Shown: positions 10,511-18,899, counted from the stretch's first letter. The stretch: DNA of 64,000 nucleotides from Seonamhaeicola sp. (GCF_028281565.1 NZ_JANQJQ010000025.1:1-64000), one strand, 5' to 3'. Numbers and translations: made by a program. The notes: generated by a model from the letters alone, not told the origin.

Positions 10511-10810
10511 CATGCGGGCGACTCCTTAAATGATGAGGAATTTGGTAAGCGACTCTTTTATTTGTCATGCTGAACTTGTTTCAGCATCTCACCAAGAGCT
10601 TAAATAATTACCCAATCATTGATACAATAAAAACCTTTCAGGGATCAAAAAAAACCTGAAAGGTTTTTATATTTACTACCACTAAGGATTCCGAAAGATC
10701 AAATTAAATCTATCATTCCTGTCTTTCGGCCTTAGCCTGTCCTGAGCCGAGATGAAGGGCTCAAGATAAACTTTGGCAGGAATCCACCGAATAATGACAA
10801 AATATAATAA
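10511..10810. repeat. Intergenic gap with two dispersed repeats
   Basis: No gene is seen in this 300-base gap. At 10562-10592 there is a hairpin repeat ATGCTGAACTTGTTTCAGCAT preceded by TTGTC. At ~10714-10780 there is a longer repeat beginning ATTCCTGTCTTTCGG and ending GGCAGGAATCC, which forms an outer stem (ATTCCTG ... CAGGAAT) around a CCTGAGCCGAGATGAAGGG core. The ompA-side terminator lies between them. Confidence 0.6.
10629..10668 (+). terminator. Terminator after the OmpA lipoprotein gene
   Basis: A perfect 14-base stem (AAAAACCTTTCAGG / CCTGAAAGGTTTTT) with a 12-base A-rich loop ends in a T-run. This is a classic intrinsic terminator. Confidence 0.9.
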
Positions 10811-11851
10811 ATGAAATATACAACACTACCTAACACCGATATAAAAGTCAGCAAAATATGCCTGGGCACCATGACCTGGGGCAATCAAAACACCCAGGAA
10901 GAAGGCTTTTCACAAATGGACTATGCCTTTGAGAAAGGGGTGAATTTCTTTGATACCGCCGAATTATACCCGGTGCCCGCCAATGCGGAAACCTATGCCG
11001 ATACCGAAAGGATCATAGGAAACTGGTTTAAAAAAACAGGCAACAGGGATAAGATCATACTAGCCACAAAAATTTGTGGCCCTGGAGCATATACGGCCCA
11101 TGTTCGCACAACAGGATTTAGTACCGAAGCCCTTAAGGAAGCACTAGACAACAGTTTAAAACGCTTGCAAACCGATTATATCGATCTATATCAACTGCAC
11201 TGGCCGGAGCGACAAGCCAATTTTTTCGGACAACGAGATTATATGCATAATCCCAATGATACCTGGGAAGATAATTTTAATGAGATCCTTCATACATTAC
11301 AAGGTTTTATTGAAGCCGGTAAAATCAGGGAAATAGGAATCTCGAACGAAAAGGCATGGGGCACCATGCGTTATTTAGAGGAATCCAAAACCAATAATTT
11401 ACCAAGAATAAGGACTATTCAAAATCCATATTCTTTATTGAACAGAACTTTTGAAGGGGATCTGGCAGAATTGTCTATTAGAGAAAACGTGGGTCTTTTG
11501 GCCTATTCACCATTGGCTTCCGGTTCGCTTTCCGGAAAATATATTAGTGGCAAACTACCTAAAAACTCCAGGTTTGATTTGTTCCCCAGGTTTGCAGGAC
11601 GTTATAACAGTCCACAAGCCTTAGAGGCAACAGAGCGGTATTTTGAATTAGCAAAAGACTATGGTTTGTCTCTAACTCAAATGTCCTTAGCCTTTATAAA
11701 CCAGCAACCTTTTGTAACAGGTAATATCATTGGAGCCACCACGCTTAAACAACTGGAAGAGAATATAGGCAGTATTGATGTCCATTTAAGTGATGAGCTA
11801 ATAACGCAAATTAATGCCATACATAATGCCATACCTAATCCGGCACCTTAA
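10811..11851 (+). CDS. NADP(H)-dependent aldo-keto reductase, Tas-like
   Basis: 346 residues of the aldo-keto reductase superfamily, closest in pattern to Tas/YajO-type oxidoreductases. Visible signature: the GTMTWGNQN start, the FFDTAELYP active-site Asp/Tyr, the ATKI lysine strand, LYQLHWPER with the catalytic histidine and the NADP-binding LAYSPLASGSLSGKY/IGATTLKQLEENI region. It is cytoplasmic and probably reduces a carbonyl compound; substrate unknown. The DoxX-like gene starts 14 bases later. Confidence 0.9.
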   Translation: MKYTTLPNTDIKVSKICLGTMTWGNQNTQEEGFSQMDYAFEKGVNFFDTAELYPVPANAETYADTERIIGNWFKKTGNRDKIILATKICGPGAYTAHVRTTGFSTEALKEALDNSLKRLQTDYIDLYQLHWPERQANFFGQRDYMHNPNDTWEDNFNEILHTLQGFIEAGKIREIGISNEKAWGTMRYLEESKTNNLPRIRTIQNPYSLLNRTFEGDLAELSIRENVGLLAYSPLASGSLSGKYISGKLPKNSRFDLFPRFAGRYNSPQALEATERYFELAKDYGLSLTQMSLAFINQQPFVTGNIIGATTLKQLEENIGSIDVHLSDELITQINAIHNAIPNPAP

Positions 11852-11865
11852 ACTTTAAATGGATC

Positions 11866-12312
11866 ATGACATCCGTATTAAAAAAGATTGATGCGACTAT
11901 TGCAAAGTATATGAAGCTTTGGGGTGTTCCTGCATTGCGGATTTCCTTTGCCATTATCTTTTTTTGGTTTGGAATTTTGAAACCTTTTGGATTATCGGCT
12001 GCCATTCCATTGGTGAAAGCTACTGTGGTTTGGTTACCCTTTATTGAACCGGATGTGTGGGTACATGTTATTGGCTGGTGGGAAGTAACCATTGGTATTT
12101 TGTTCCTGTTTAAAAAAGCAACCCGTATTGCCATAGCCTTGTTGTTTCTACAAATGACCGGTACGTTTATGCCTTTAGTGTTCCTGCCGGAGGTAGTGTA
12201 TCAAAACAATAACGTGTTTTTACCTACTATGGAAGGACAATACATTATTAAAAATCTAATGATCATTTCTGCTGCGCTTGTGGTTGGCGGAAAGTTTTAT
12301 GAGAAAGCTTAG
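11866..12312 (+). CDS. Small membrane protein, DoxX-like
   Basis: 148 residues with about four hydrophobic segments (~24-44, ~60-82, ~88-105, ~125-143). The ALRISFAIIFFWFGILKPFG start of the first helix and the GWWEVTIGILFLFKKATRIA segment resemble the DoxX/DoxD-like family. It lies 14 bases after the aldo-keto reductase gene and probably shares its transcript. Role unknown; DoxX-like proteins are often linked to redox enzymes. A second ATG at 11859 is out of frame. Confidence 0.6.
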   Translation: MTSVLKKIDATIAKYMKLWGVPALRISFAIIFFWFGILKPFGLSAAIPLVKATVVWLPFIEPDVWVHVIGWWEVTIGILFLFKKATRIAIALLFLQMTGTFMPLVFLPEVVYQNNNVFLPTMEGQYIIKNLMIISAALVVGGKFYEKA

Positions 12313-12397
12313 CTTCTCTTGATACAAGGTTAAATTATAAATCTTAATTTTATTAGGTGAAATTCTTCTGGTATACCAACTTGTGAAATTTAAAACT

Positions 12398-13111
12398 ATG
12401 AGAGCAATAATTGCAATATGCTTCTGTACATTTTTGCCATTGGGGATGTACGCCCAGAGTATCATTGGTGCCTGGGAAGCCTTTGAAACTTCAGATAATG
12501 GAGATAAGATAAGAAGTGTGGTAATTTTTGCAGAAGGTTACCAGGTACTGGCAAAATATAACGCCACTACTGGAAAGTTTATTCACACTAATGGCGGCAC
12601 TTGGAAATTGGAAGGTGATACCATGACTGAAAAAGTTGAGTTTCATACGGATAATGCAGAACGTGTGGGAACTGAGGTGAGTTTTAAAGTGATCATTATT
12701 GACAATACCATCCAAATTGCCGGTGGTACCGACATGAAATTAAAAAGAATTGATAATGGCACCCCCGGAAAACTGCAAGGCGCCTGGTTAATGTCCGGTA
12801 GAATAAGAGACGGCAAAACCCAGACACGGGATACAAACAGGCCAAGAAAGACTATGAAGATGTTATCCGGAACCCGATTTCAGTGGATAGCCTATAATAC
12901 CGAAACCAAACAATTTATGGGAACCGGTGGCGGTACGTACACTACCAAAGATGGCGAGTATACCGAGAACATCGAATTCTTTTCCAGGGATGATTCCAAA
13001 GCAGGCCTTAGCTTAAAGTTTAATTATGAGTTGAAAGATGGTAACTGGCATCATTCCGGGCTCTCCAGCAAAGGTAATCCCATTCATGAAATATGGAGTG
13101 TTAGGGAGTAG
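12398..13111 (+). CDS. Exported protein with two lipocalin-like repeats
   Basis: 237 residues from the ATG at 12398; a GTG 15 bases upstream (12383) is possible, but the ATG gives the cleaner signal peptide (MRAIIAICFCTFLPLGMYAQ). The mature part contains two homologous halves of about 105 residues, each starting with a GAW motif and containing a QxxAYN/AKYN ... GGTW/Y...E+xEF pattern. This resembles a lipocalin-like tandem. The protein is probably periplasmic or surface exposed; ligand unknown. It is a stand-alone gene. Confidence 0.65.
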   Translation: MRAIIAICFCTFLPLGMYAQSIIGAWEAFETSDNGDKIRSVVIFAEGYQVLAKYNATTGKFIHTNGGTWKLEGDTMTEKVEFHTDNAERVGTEVSFKVIIIDNTIQIAGGTDMKLKRIDNGTPGKLQGAWLMSGRIRDGKTQTRDTNRPRKTMKMLSGTRFQWIAYNTETKQFMGTGGGTYTTKDGEYTENIEFFSRDDSKAGLSLKFNYELKDGNWHHSGLSSKGNPIHEIWSVRE

Positions 13112-13141
13112 GTTTTTAGTAAGGCAAACAGTTTTGACATT

Positions 13142-14830
13142 TTAATCCTTGTATATTTTTTCTACCAAATTATTTATAAAGGTTTTAGCTTCCTTTAAAA
13201 CATTTTTGTTTTTGAAATCTTGCAGTAATACTTTTTCTAACCATTTAGATTTGTTACTAGCACCGATACTTTTATCAAAGCTTTCAAGTTCACCCACCGG
13301 CAATGGAAAAATCCCAATGTCATTTAAATAGGCTATAACTTCTGAACAAGCGTGATGAGCGTCTCCCGAAGGAACAAATGTTAACCCCTGTTTTTTTGCA
13401 AAAGACCACGCTGTTGAAACTTTTAAAACGTCTTTAATTTTGTTTATTTGTTTTCTGTCTAGATTTGTAGTTTTAACTGAGTCAAGTATTTCTAGTATTT
13501 CTTTTTTTGCTTCTTCTTTATCTAGTTGAGATTTAATTTGATTTATTTGAGTATAAAATATTTTCCATTTAGGCTCTACAATACTCCAATCTCCATTATG
13601 GGCTTCAATTAGCTCTTTTAGGGGTGTTTGATTATTGAATATATCGAAATCACAAATAGAATAAGTTGGAACAGAAATTTTCTTAAGAGCTTTAACTATG
13701 GTTGGGATTTTAGCTTTTCCATGTGCAGGAACGAATAAAGTGTCTGAAATTTTATGATAACGATTATCATTTTCAAATTCAGAATCTAATAACACTGAGA
13801 AAAACTTACAATCACCATCACTTTCACATATTATTACACTTTTATGGAACAATCCATCAATAATATTAGAATACTTCAATATTGGATCTATCCATATACT
13901 TTTGATATCATTATTATTTAATAACGCTCCTGAATTGACTTCTTTATTTCTTGATATTCTGATGATATTTATATTCTGATTCTTACTTTCTAAAATACCT
14001 TTAATCAAATCAGAACTATGAGTTGAAATGAAAATTTGTCTTTCAGAAAAGAGTTTTCCAATCAATTTTCCTAAAAGTCTAGTTTGCGGCGGGTGTAAGA
14101 ATGCTTCAGGTTCATCAATTATTAATGATGGTTTATTACTAGAAATCATCTCTAATAAAATGGAAACAAAACTCCGCATACCATCACCTTGATCTGATAA
14201 ATTAGATAACTCTTTAACTCTGTCATTATATGATTTTGATAAATAGTCTTCACTTTCCAATAATTCGGGTCTATTTCCAACTTTTAAATAAATTGTCTTT
14301 CCAGAAAACCTATCTACTATCAAATCTAAATTAAATGCTTGTCTAAAATAATTATTAATCTTATCCTCAAATGATTTATCTAGGTACATAAAATCAATTG
14401 GATGTCTAGGTTGTTCTTTATAATAATCTAGACAAGGTCTGTCATTTGAATGAGTAATTCTTTGTTCAGCAAGCATTGTTTTAATGAAAAACTGACCAAA
14501 ATATCTGTGATCACTACCCCAAAGTTTACTTCCTTCTTCAATAGTGCGAAGATTACCTGCAATGTTGAATTTGTAATTTGAACCAGTTCTTATTGATTCT
14601 AAAAAAGTTGCAATATCGTTTTGAGAGCCAACGCTTCTGATACTTATATTTGTAATTACATCGTGGTTAGCTCCCCAACCACTCATATGAGACAACATAT
14701 GTATGTTCTTAAGTGCAACAGTTTTTCCAACATTATTAGCTCCTACAAAAATTGTAATTGCATTTTCTTTAATTGAGATTTTTTCTCCATTATTGAACTC
14801 AATATTTTCTATTATCAATTTTGGAATCAT
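13142..14830 (-). CDS. OLD-family ATPase with TOPRIM nuclease domain
   Basis: 562 residues from the ATG at 14830. The open frame continues 210 bases further upstream, but that part translates an intergenic repeat (YPERSRR) and is not coding. Walker A is GANNVGKT (30-37). An ABC-type signature LSDQGDG lies at 211-217, Walker B at LIIDEPE (D239/E240) and a switch histidine at H271 (STHSSD). A TOPRIM domain follows, with E336 (ICESDGD) and D394/D396 (CDFD). This is the layout of OLD (overcoming lysogenisation defect) nucleases, some of which are antiphage effectors. No UvrD-type partner is adjacent, so it would be a stand-alone type. Hand-counted GC is 22-25% in some lines, lower than its neighbours, suggesting acquisition. 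Confidence 0.82.
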   Translation of the reverse strand: MIPKLIIENIEFNNGEKISIKENAITIFVGANNVGKTVALKNIHMLSHMSGWGANHDVITNISIRSVGSQNDIATFLESIRTGSNYKFNIAGNLRTIEEGSKLWGSDHRYFGQFFIKTMLAEQRITHSNDRPCLDYYKEQPRHPIDFMYLDKSFEDKINNYFRQAFNLDLIVDRFSGKTIYLKVGNRPELLESEDYLSKSYNDRVKELSNLSDQGDGMRSFVSILLEMISSNKPSLIIDEPEAFLHPPQTRLLGKLIGKLFSERQIFISTHSSDLIKGILESKNQNINIIRISRNKEVNSGALLNNNDIKSIWIDPILKYSNIIDGLFHKSVIICESDGDCKFFSVLLDSEFENDNRYHKISDTLFVPAHGKAKIPTIVKALKKISVPTYSICDFDIFNNQTPLKELIEAHNGDWSIVEPKWKIFYTQINQIKSQLDKEEAKKEILEILDSVKTTNLDRKQINKIKDVLKVSTAWSFAKKQGLTFVPSGDAHHACSEVIAYLNDIGIFPLPVGELESFDKSIGASNKSKWLEKVLLQDFKNKNVLKEAKTFINNLVEKIYKD

Positions 14831-14929
14831 ATTCGAATTATCATTTAATGTAAAGATATGTGAAATTAAGTTTTTTCTTATAAAAAAGAAACCAAAAGGG
14901 AATAGTTGGATTAATAGCGTTATGATAGC

Positions 14930-15070
14930 AGCCCTTCGACTACGCTCAGGATAAACTCTATTTTCTTTAAACAAAACAAATGTACCGTCATTACGAGGAG
15001 GTACGACGTGGTAATCTCTTTGCTGATGTGAGATTGCCACAGGTAATTAGAAATTACCTTCGCAATGACG
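14930..15070. repeat. Dispersed repeats beside the OLD gene
   Basis: Two elements lie side by side. The first is the CTTCGACTACGCTCAGGAT repeat (14935-14953). The second is a larger inverted repeat at 14986-15070 whose ends are CGTCATT and AATGACG, with an inner GGTAATCTC / GAGATTGCC pairing. This second type resembles the CGTCATTGCGAG...CGCAATGACG elements scattered in many Bacteroidota genomes. No coding sequence is visible between 14831 and 15148. Confidence 0.65.
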
Positions 15071-15148
15071 TATTTTTAAAGATTTAGCTCTTCCGTAAGC
15101 TTGGGGTAAGCAATTAATTTTGGTAAACACTGTTGTTTGCAGGTAGAT

Positions 15149-15230
15149 GCGTTAGGGATTGCAGCGGCATCCTTTTTTGAGGTACGAGAAAAAGATATAG
15201 CGGAAAACCCGACCCGATAGGGTAACGCCC
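15149..15230 (+). ncRNA. Candidate structured RNA, Flavo-1-like
   Basis: The stretch folds into a closed multi-branch shape. An outer stem GCGTTA (15149-15154) pairs with TAACGC (15223-15228). Inside are three hairpins: GGAT...ATCC around TGCAGCGGC, CTTTTT...AAAAAG, and ACCC-GATA-GGGT. The unpaired AGATATAGCGGAAAACCCG segment is between hairpins. From memory this matches a conserved flavobacterial element, probably the Flavo-1 motif; I could not search it. A terminator hairpin follows at 15237. Function of the family is unknown. The orientation is inferred from the remembered consensus. Confidence 0.55.
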
Positions 15231-15236
15231 AAAAAC

Positions 15237-15272
15237 AAAAAAGCCTTACTAAACAAATAGTAAGGCTTTTTA
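15237..15272. terminator. Bidirectional terminator between structured RNA and rng
   Basis: Stem AAAAGCCTTACT / AGTAAGGCTTTT with an 8-base loop and A/T runs on both sides. It begins 2 bases beyond the rng stop codon on the minus strand and also follows the plus-strand RNA candidate. Confidence 0.85.
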
Positions 15273-15274
15273 AG

Positions 15275-16819
15275 TTATTTAATTTGATTACCATCTTTAT
15301 CGAAAAAATGATATTCTAAATATGTGTAAGCATCTCTTGGTAAAATTTTAACCCATTTTTTATGTTCAAAAAACCATTTTGAACGTATAGATGGAAAACC
15401 TTTGGTTAAAAAGGCTGCTATAAAAGGATGTGTGTTTAAGGTCACCTTTTTATAGTCTTTTCTGAACAATACTTCAAGATCCTGCGTTATTTTTTGTACG
15501 AGTCCGATGGGTGCTTCAATTTCGGCACCGTTAATCCCGTTAGGATTTTCCTCGCGGGTTTTAATATTCATTTCAGGACGTACACGCTGTCTTGTTATTT
15601 GTATCAGGCCAAATTTACTGGGTGGCAATATTTTATGTTTTGCCCGGTCATCTTTCATTTCTTCACGAAGATGATTAAAGAGCTTTTGCCTGTTCTCGGC
15701 ATTGGTCATATCAATAAAATCTACCACTATGATACCGCCCATATCACGTAATCGTAATTGACGCGCCATTTCTGTAGCAGCTATTAAATTAACTTCCAGT
15801 GCTGTATCCTCCTGGTTACTGGCTTTGTTTGAACGATTTCCGCTATTTACATCTATAACATGTAAAGCCTCGGTGTGCTCTATTACTAAATAAGCACCTT
15901 TAGCCATAGAAACGGTTCTGCCAAAAGAGGTTTTTATTTGTCTTTCAATCCCGAATTTTTCAAAAATCGGAACTTTAGACTGATACAATTTAACTATTGA
16001 TTCTTTCTTTGGTGCAATTTCTTGCAGATAATCTTTTACTTGGTAATAAAGCTCTTCATCATCAACTGTTATTCCGGTAAAAGTGTCGTTAAAAATGTCT
16101 CGTAAAATAGACGAGGCTTTATTCATTTCTCCTAACACTTTACTGGGATGATGGGCTCTATGTAACTTTTTACACATTGCCGTCCAACGACTAAGCAAAT
16201 TCTGTAAATCTTTATCTAGTTCGGCTACTTTTTTGCCTTGTGCTACCGTACGTACAATAACGCCAAACCCTTGTGGTGTTATACTTTTTACCAGGCGTTT
16301 TAGACGGTCTTTCTCTTCGCGTGATTCTATTTTTTGTGAAATAGAAATACGGTTAGAAAAAGGCACTAAAACAATATATCTACCGGCAATAGAAAGCTCT
16401 GAGCTTATTCTCGGGCCTTTGGTTGATATGGGTTCTTTTACTATTTGTACTAATAGCGATTGATTTGATTTTAAGACATCGGCAATTTTGCCGTCTTTAT
16501 CAATATCTTTTTCAAATGGGAAATTCTTTAAAGAAAAATTTCTTAGTTTACCTGTGCTTACACGTTTTGAGAATTTTAAAAGTGAAGGCAATTTTGGGCC
16601 TAAATCATGATAATGCAAAAAAGCATCTTTTTCATAACCTACATTAACAAATGCAGCATTTAAACCCGGAACCGTTTTTCTTATTTTGGCTATAAACACA
16701 TCACCAACCGAAAAATTGTTCTCGTCTTCATCCTTTTGTAATTCAATTAGTTTTCCATCTTTTAATAAGGCAAAATCAACAGCATCGGAACTAGATCGGA
16801 TGATCAATTCTTTATCCAT
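15275..16819 (-). CDS. rng: Ribonuclease E/G family endoribonuclease
   Basis: Single-strand endoribonuclease for rRNA maturation and RNA turnover. 514 residues, the compact RNase G form without the long RNase E scaffold tail. An S1-like RNA-binding region is at ~37-125 (VGDVFIAKIRKTVPGLNAAFVNVG...DAFLH). The catalytic core contains HVIDVNSGNRS and VVDFIDM, with the metal-binding aspartates followed by an NRQKLFNHLREEMKDDRAKHKI helix. The start MDKELIIRSS is normal for the family. No operon partner; the upstream gap (16820-17168) has repeats only. Confidence 0.93.
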   Translation of the reverse strand: MDKELIIRSSSDAVDFALLKDGKLIELQKDEDENNFSVGDVFIAKIRKTVPGLNAAFVNVGYEKDAFLHYHDLGPKLPSLLKFSKRVSTGKLRNFSLKNFPFEKDIDKDGKIADVLKSNQSLLVQIVKEPISTKGPRISSELSIAGRYIVLVPFSNRISISQKIESREEKDRLKRLVKSITPQGFGVIVRTVAQGKKVAELDKDLQNLLSRWTAMCKKLHRAHHPSKVLGEMNKASSILRDIFNDTFTGITVDDEELYYQVKDYLQEIAPKKESIVKLYQSKVPIFEKFGIERQIKTSFGRTVSMAKGAYLVIEHTEALHVIDVNSGNRSNKASNQEDTALEVNLIAATEMARQLRLRDMGGIIVVDFIDMTNAENRQKLFNHLREEMKDDRAKHKILPPSKFGLIQITRQRVRPEMNIKTREENPNGINGAEIEAPIGLVQKITQDLEVLFRKDYKKVTLNTHPFIAAFLTKGFPSIRSKWFFEHKKWVKILPRDAYTYLEYHFFDKDGNQIK

Positions 16820-17168
16820 GTAGTTAATTTTTATCCATACCTTCTAGTCTACAGTCTCAGTGTTCGGTTTACAGTATATTAACTGCTAACTGTGGCTGAA
16901 AACTGCCAACTGAATTGTACAGATGGATTAAACAATATTTTTTTGATTGTTTAAAAAAGGTGTCATTCTGAATGAGCATGAAGCATTTATTGGTTCAACT
17001 TTAAGTTGTGATAAATAGGATACTTCGACTGCGCTCAGTATGACAGTACAAATCAATTTTAAACAATACATCACAGGATTTTTACCCGTGGAGTTCACAT
17101 GGAACTCATTTCAAAGAACGTTTTTGTTTTTTAACCAAAAAAGTAGTTAATCTAACTACTTTTTTGAT
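16820..17168. repeat. Intergenic gap with dispersed repeats
   Basis: No gene is seen in these 349 bases. At ~16853-16917 there are CAGT/ACTG-rich segments (ACAGTCTCAGTGTTCGG ... AACTGCCAACTGAA). At ~16963-17046 there is a repeat bounded by GTCATTCTGA and TATGACAG that contains CTTCGACTGCGCTCAGTATG. A terminator hairpin closes the gap on the gene side (17137-17165). Confidence 0.55.
17137..17165 (-). terminator. Terminator of the bS22-like gene
   Basis: A perfect 13-base stem (AAAAAAGTAGTTA / TAACTACTTTTTT) with a 3-base loop, 3 bases beyond the stop codon of the 30-residue basic protein gene. A/T tails occur on both strands. Confidence 0.85.
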
Positions 17169-17261
17169 TTATTTTTTCTTTTTGTGACGATTAGCGCGTC
17201 TACGTTTTTTACGCTTATGCGTCGCTACCTTATGTCTCTTGCGTTTTTTACCACTTGGCAT
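17169..17261 (-). CDS. Small basic ribosomal protein, AURKAIP1/COX24 (bS22/mS38)-like
   Basis: A 30-residue reading frame, MPSGKKRKRHKVATHKRK followed by KRRRANRHKKKK, with 20 Lys/Arg. Its composition and the KRKRHKxxxHKRKKRRRxxRHKKK pattern match the very short proteins annotated in Bacteroidota as AURKAIP1/COX24-domain proteins. These are related to mitochondrial mS38 and actinobacterial bS22, which bind 16S rRNA in the small subunit. The gene has its own terminator and lies 82 bases downstream of the HU gene on the same strand. It is too short for standard ORF cut-offs. Confidence 0.8.
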   Translation of the reverse strand: MPSGKKRKRHKVATHKRKKRRRANRHKKKK

Positions 17262-17298
17262 AAATAGTGTATTTTTTTAATTAATAATTTATTCGTTT

Positions 17299-17335
17299 AA
17301 TACTGAATAATCCCGATAGCTATCGGGACAGTATT
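17299..17335. repeat. Nested hairpin downstream of the HU gene
   Basis: Outer stem AATACTG / CAGTATT (7 bases) surrounds the perfect palindrome TCCCGATAGCTATCGGGA. It lies 8 bases beyond the HU stop codon. It could act as a terminator or an mRNA-stabilising hairpin; no strong T-run follows. Confidence 0.65.
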
Positions 17336-17343
17336 ATGTTTTA

Positions 17344-17634
17344 TTACTTAACGTCCACGTTAGTTTTTACACCTTCAACAAAAACTTTTGCAGGCTTAAA
17401 TGCAGGAATGTTATGAGCAGGTATTTTAATGGTAGTGTTCTTAGAAATGTTTCTACCGGTTTTTTCTGCTCTTGTTTTAATAATGAAGCTGCCAAAACCT
17501 CTTAAATACACATTATCGCCACTTTCTAATGAAGTTTTTACTTCTTCCATAAAAGATTCAACAGTCGCTTGAACATCTCCTTTTTCAATTCCTAATTTCT
17601 CAGAAATTTTTGCTACTAAATCAGCCTTCGTCAT
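17344..17634 (-). CDS. HU/IHF family DNA-binding protein
   Basis: Nucleoid-associated DNA-bending protein, 96 residues, close to the family standard. It shows the helical N-terminus MTKADLVAKISEKLGIEKGDV, the VYLRGFGSFIIKTRAEKTGRNISK saddle and arm region and the IPAHNIPAFKPAK tip. It has its own promoter upstream. The ribosomal-protein-like 30-codon gene follows on the same strand. Confidence 0.95.
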   Translation of the reverse strand: MTKADLVAKISEKLGIEKGDVQATVESFMEEVKTSLESGDNVYLRGFGSFIIKTRAEKTGRNISKNTTIKIPAHNIPAFKPAKVFVEGVKTNVDVK

Positions 17635-17681
17635 TTTAAATTTTTATTTTTTAGATTACTATATAATATTTTTAAGGGATG

Positions 17682-17714
17682 CAAATATAGGGATTTAATA
17701 TTCAATATTTCAAA
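17682..17714 (-). promoter_or_regulatory. Promoter of the HU gene (Bacteroidota type)
   Basis: Reading the minus strand, TTTG (17714-17711) and TATATTTG (17689-17682) are separated by 21 bases, matching the TTTG-N19-21-TAnnTTTG consensus used by the Bacteroidota primary sigma factor. Confidence 0.75.
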
Positions 17715-17776
17715 CCTAATTCATTAAAATTTAATATTATAAACGTTTATTTTAGCACTTTGTAGAAAAAGTGTCA

Positions 17777-18817
17777 ATGCAATTTTCAAAAATCTTAATT
17801 AACTGGTATTCAATAAATAAGCGTGAACTTCCATGGAGACAGACAAAAGACCCATATTACATTTGGCTTTCCGAAATAATTTTGCAGCAAACACAGGTTA
17901 AGCAGGGGTTACCATATTATTATAGTTTTTTAAAAGCATTTCCGTCGGTTTTTCATCTGGCAAAAGCCGATGAAAGTAAGGTGTTAAAATTGTGGCAGGG
18001 CCTCGGGTATTATTCCCGAGCCAGAAACCTTCATGCCACCGCAAAATATATAGTGGATGCATTAGAAGGTGAATTCCCAAACACCTATAAAGAGTTATTA
18101 AAATTAAAGGGCGTGGGCGATTATACTGCCAGTGCGATAGCGTCCATTTGTTTTAATGAACCAACGGCTGTAGTTGATGGTAATGTATACCGAGTATTGT
18201 CACGTTATTTTGGGATAGATTCACCTATAAACAGCACCAAAGGGAGCAAGGAATTTAAACAACTAGCTCAAGAACTTATTGATAAAAAGCATCCCGCTAA
18301 TTTTAATCAGGCCATCATGGAATTTGGAGCAGTACAATGCAGGCCTCAAAATCCGGATTGTTCGGTTTGCCCGTTAAGTGATTCGTGTATAGCTTTTAAT
18401 AAAAATAAAATAAGTGAATTACCGGTTAAAATTAAATCCGCAAAAGCCAAAAAAAAGTATTTCAATTTCCTGGTCTTCATTTCTGAAGATGGGAAAACTA
18501 TTTTAGAAAAACGGGAAGGCAAAGGTATTTGGCAAAACCTGTATCAGTTTCCTTTAGTGGAAACAAAATCGAATGTGGATTTTAAAACTTTTAAGAGACA
18601 AACAGTAACGCATGACTTATTAAAAAATGTGCCGTTTGATTTATCGCTTTATAATGAAGACAACATAGTTCATAAGCTATCCCATCAGCATTTATACGTT
18701 AAGTTTTGGATAGTAAAAGTTAAAGAACTTCCCGTTGAAGGCATTCCCGTTACCGATATATATCATTATGCAGTACCCATTTTAATTGGGAATTTTATAG
18801 AAGTATTTCATTTCTAA
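17777..18817 (+). CDS. mutY: A/G-specific adenine DNA glycosylase
   Basis: Removes adenine mispaired with 8-oxoguanine. 346 residues from the ATG at 17777; a GTG two codons upstream (17771) is also possible. The catalytic Glu is E34 in SEIILQQTQV and the Asp is D134 in VVDGNV after the GVGDYTA helix-hairpin-helix. The iron-sulfur loop C188-x6-C195-x2-C198-x5-C204 is intact. The C-terminal NUDIX-like 8-oxoG recognition domain is ~220-340. The mutY-ssb-gldE-gldD order is, as I recall, conserved in Flavobacteria. Confidence 0.96.
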   Translation: MQFSKILINWYSINKRELPWRQTKDPYYIWLSEIILQQTQVKQGLPYYYSFLKAFPSVFHLAKADESKVLKLWQGLGYYSRARNLHATAKYIVDALEGEFPNTYKELLKLKGVGDYTASAIASICFNEPTAVVDGNVYRVLSRYFGIDSPINSTKGSKEFKQLAQELIDKKHPANFNQAIMEFGAVQCRPQNPDCSVCPLSDSCIAFNKNKISELPVKIKSAKAKKKYFNFLVFISEDGKTILEKREGKGIWQNLYQFPLVETKSNVDFKTFKRQTVTHDLLKNVPFDLSLYNEDNIVHKLSHQHLYVKFWIVKVKELPVEGIPVTDIYHYAVPILIGNFIEVFHF

Positions 18818-18870
18818 AAAGCCCTTAAACCATATTTTTTTATTAATTTTAAAAAAGAGTTACAATTAAG

Positions 18871-18878
18871 TAATTTTG
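18871..18878 (+). promoter_or_regulatory. Probable -7 element of the ssb promoter
   Basis: TAATTTTG matches TAnnTTTG, 22 bases before the ssb start codon. A convincing upstream TTTG was not found at the expected distance. Confidence 0.5.
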
Positions 18879-18899
18879 CATCTATAATAAATTAAAGCT

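Noticed and set aside
14831-15040. Upstream extension of the OLD ATPase frame (70 extra residues, with PERSRR)
   Set aside because: It translates an intergenic repeat (CTTCGACTACGCTCAGG); the ATG at 14830 directly precedes the ATPase domain.
14986-15070. Inverted repeat CGTCATT...AATGACG as insertion sequence ends
   Set aside because: Only ~85 bases, no transposase; same repeat class is known as a dispersed intergenic element, so it is listed as a repeat.
15076-15294. 72-residue minus-strand open frame over the structured RNA
   Set aside because: No domain, overlaps the terminator and the RNA candidate; composition fits non-coding sequence.
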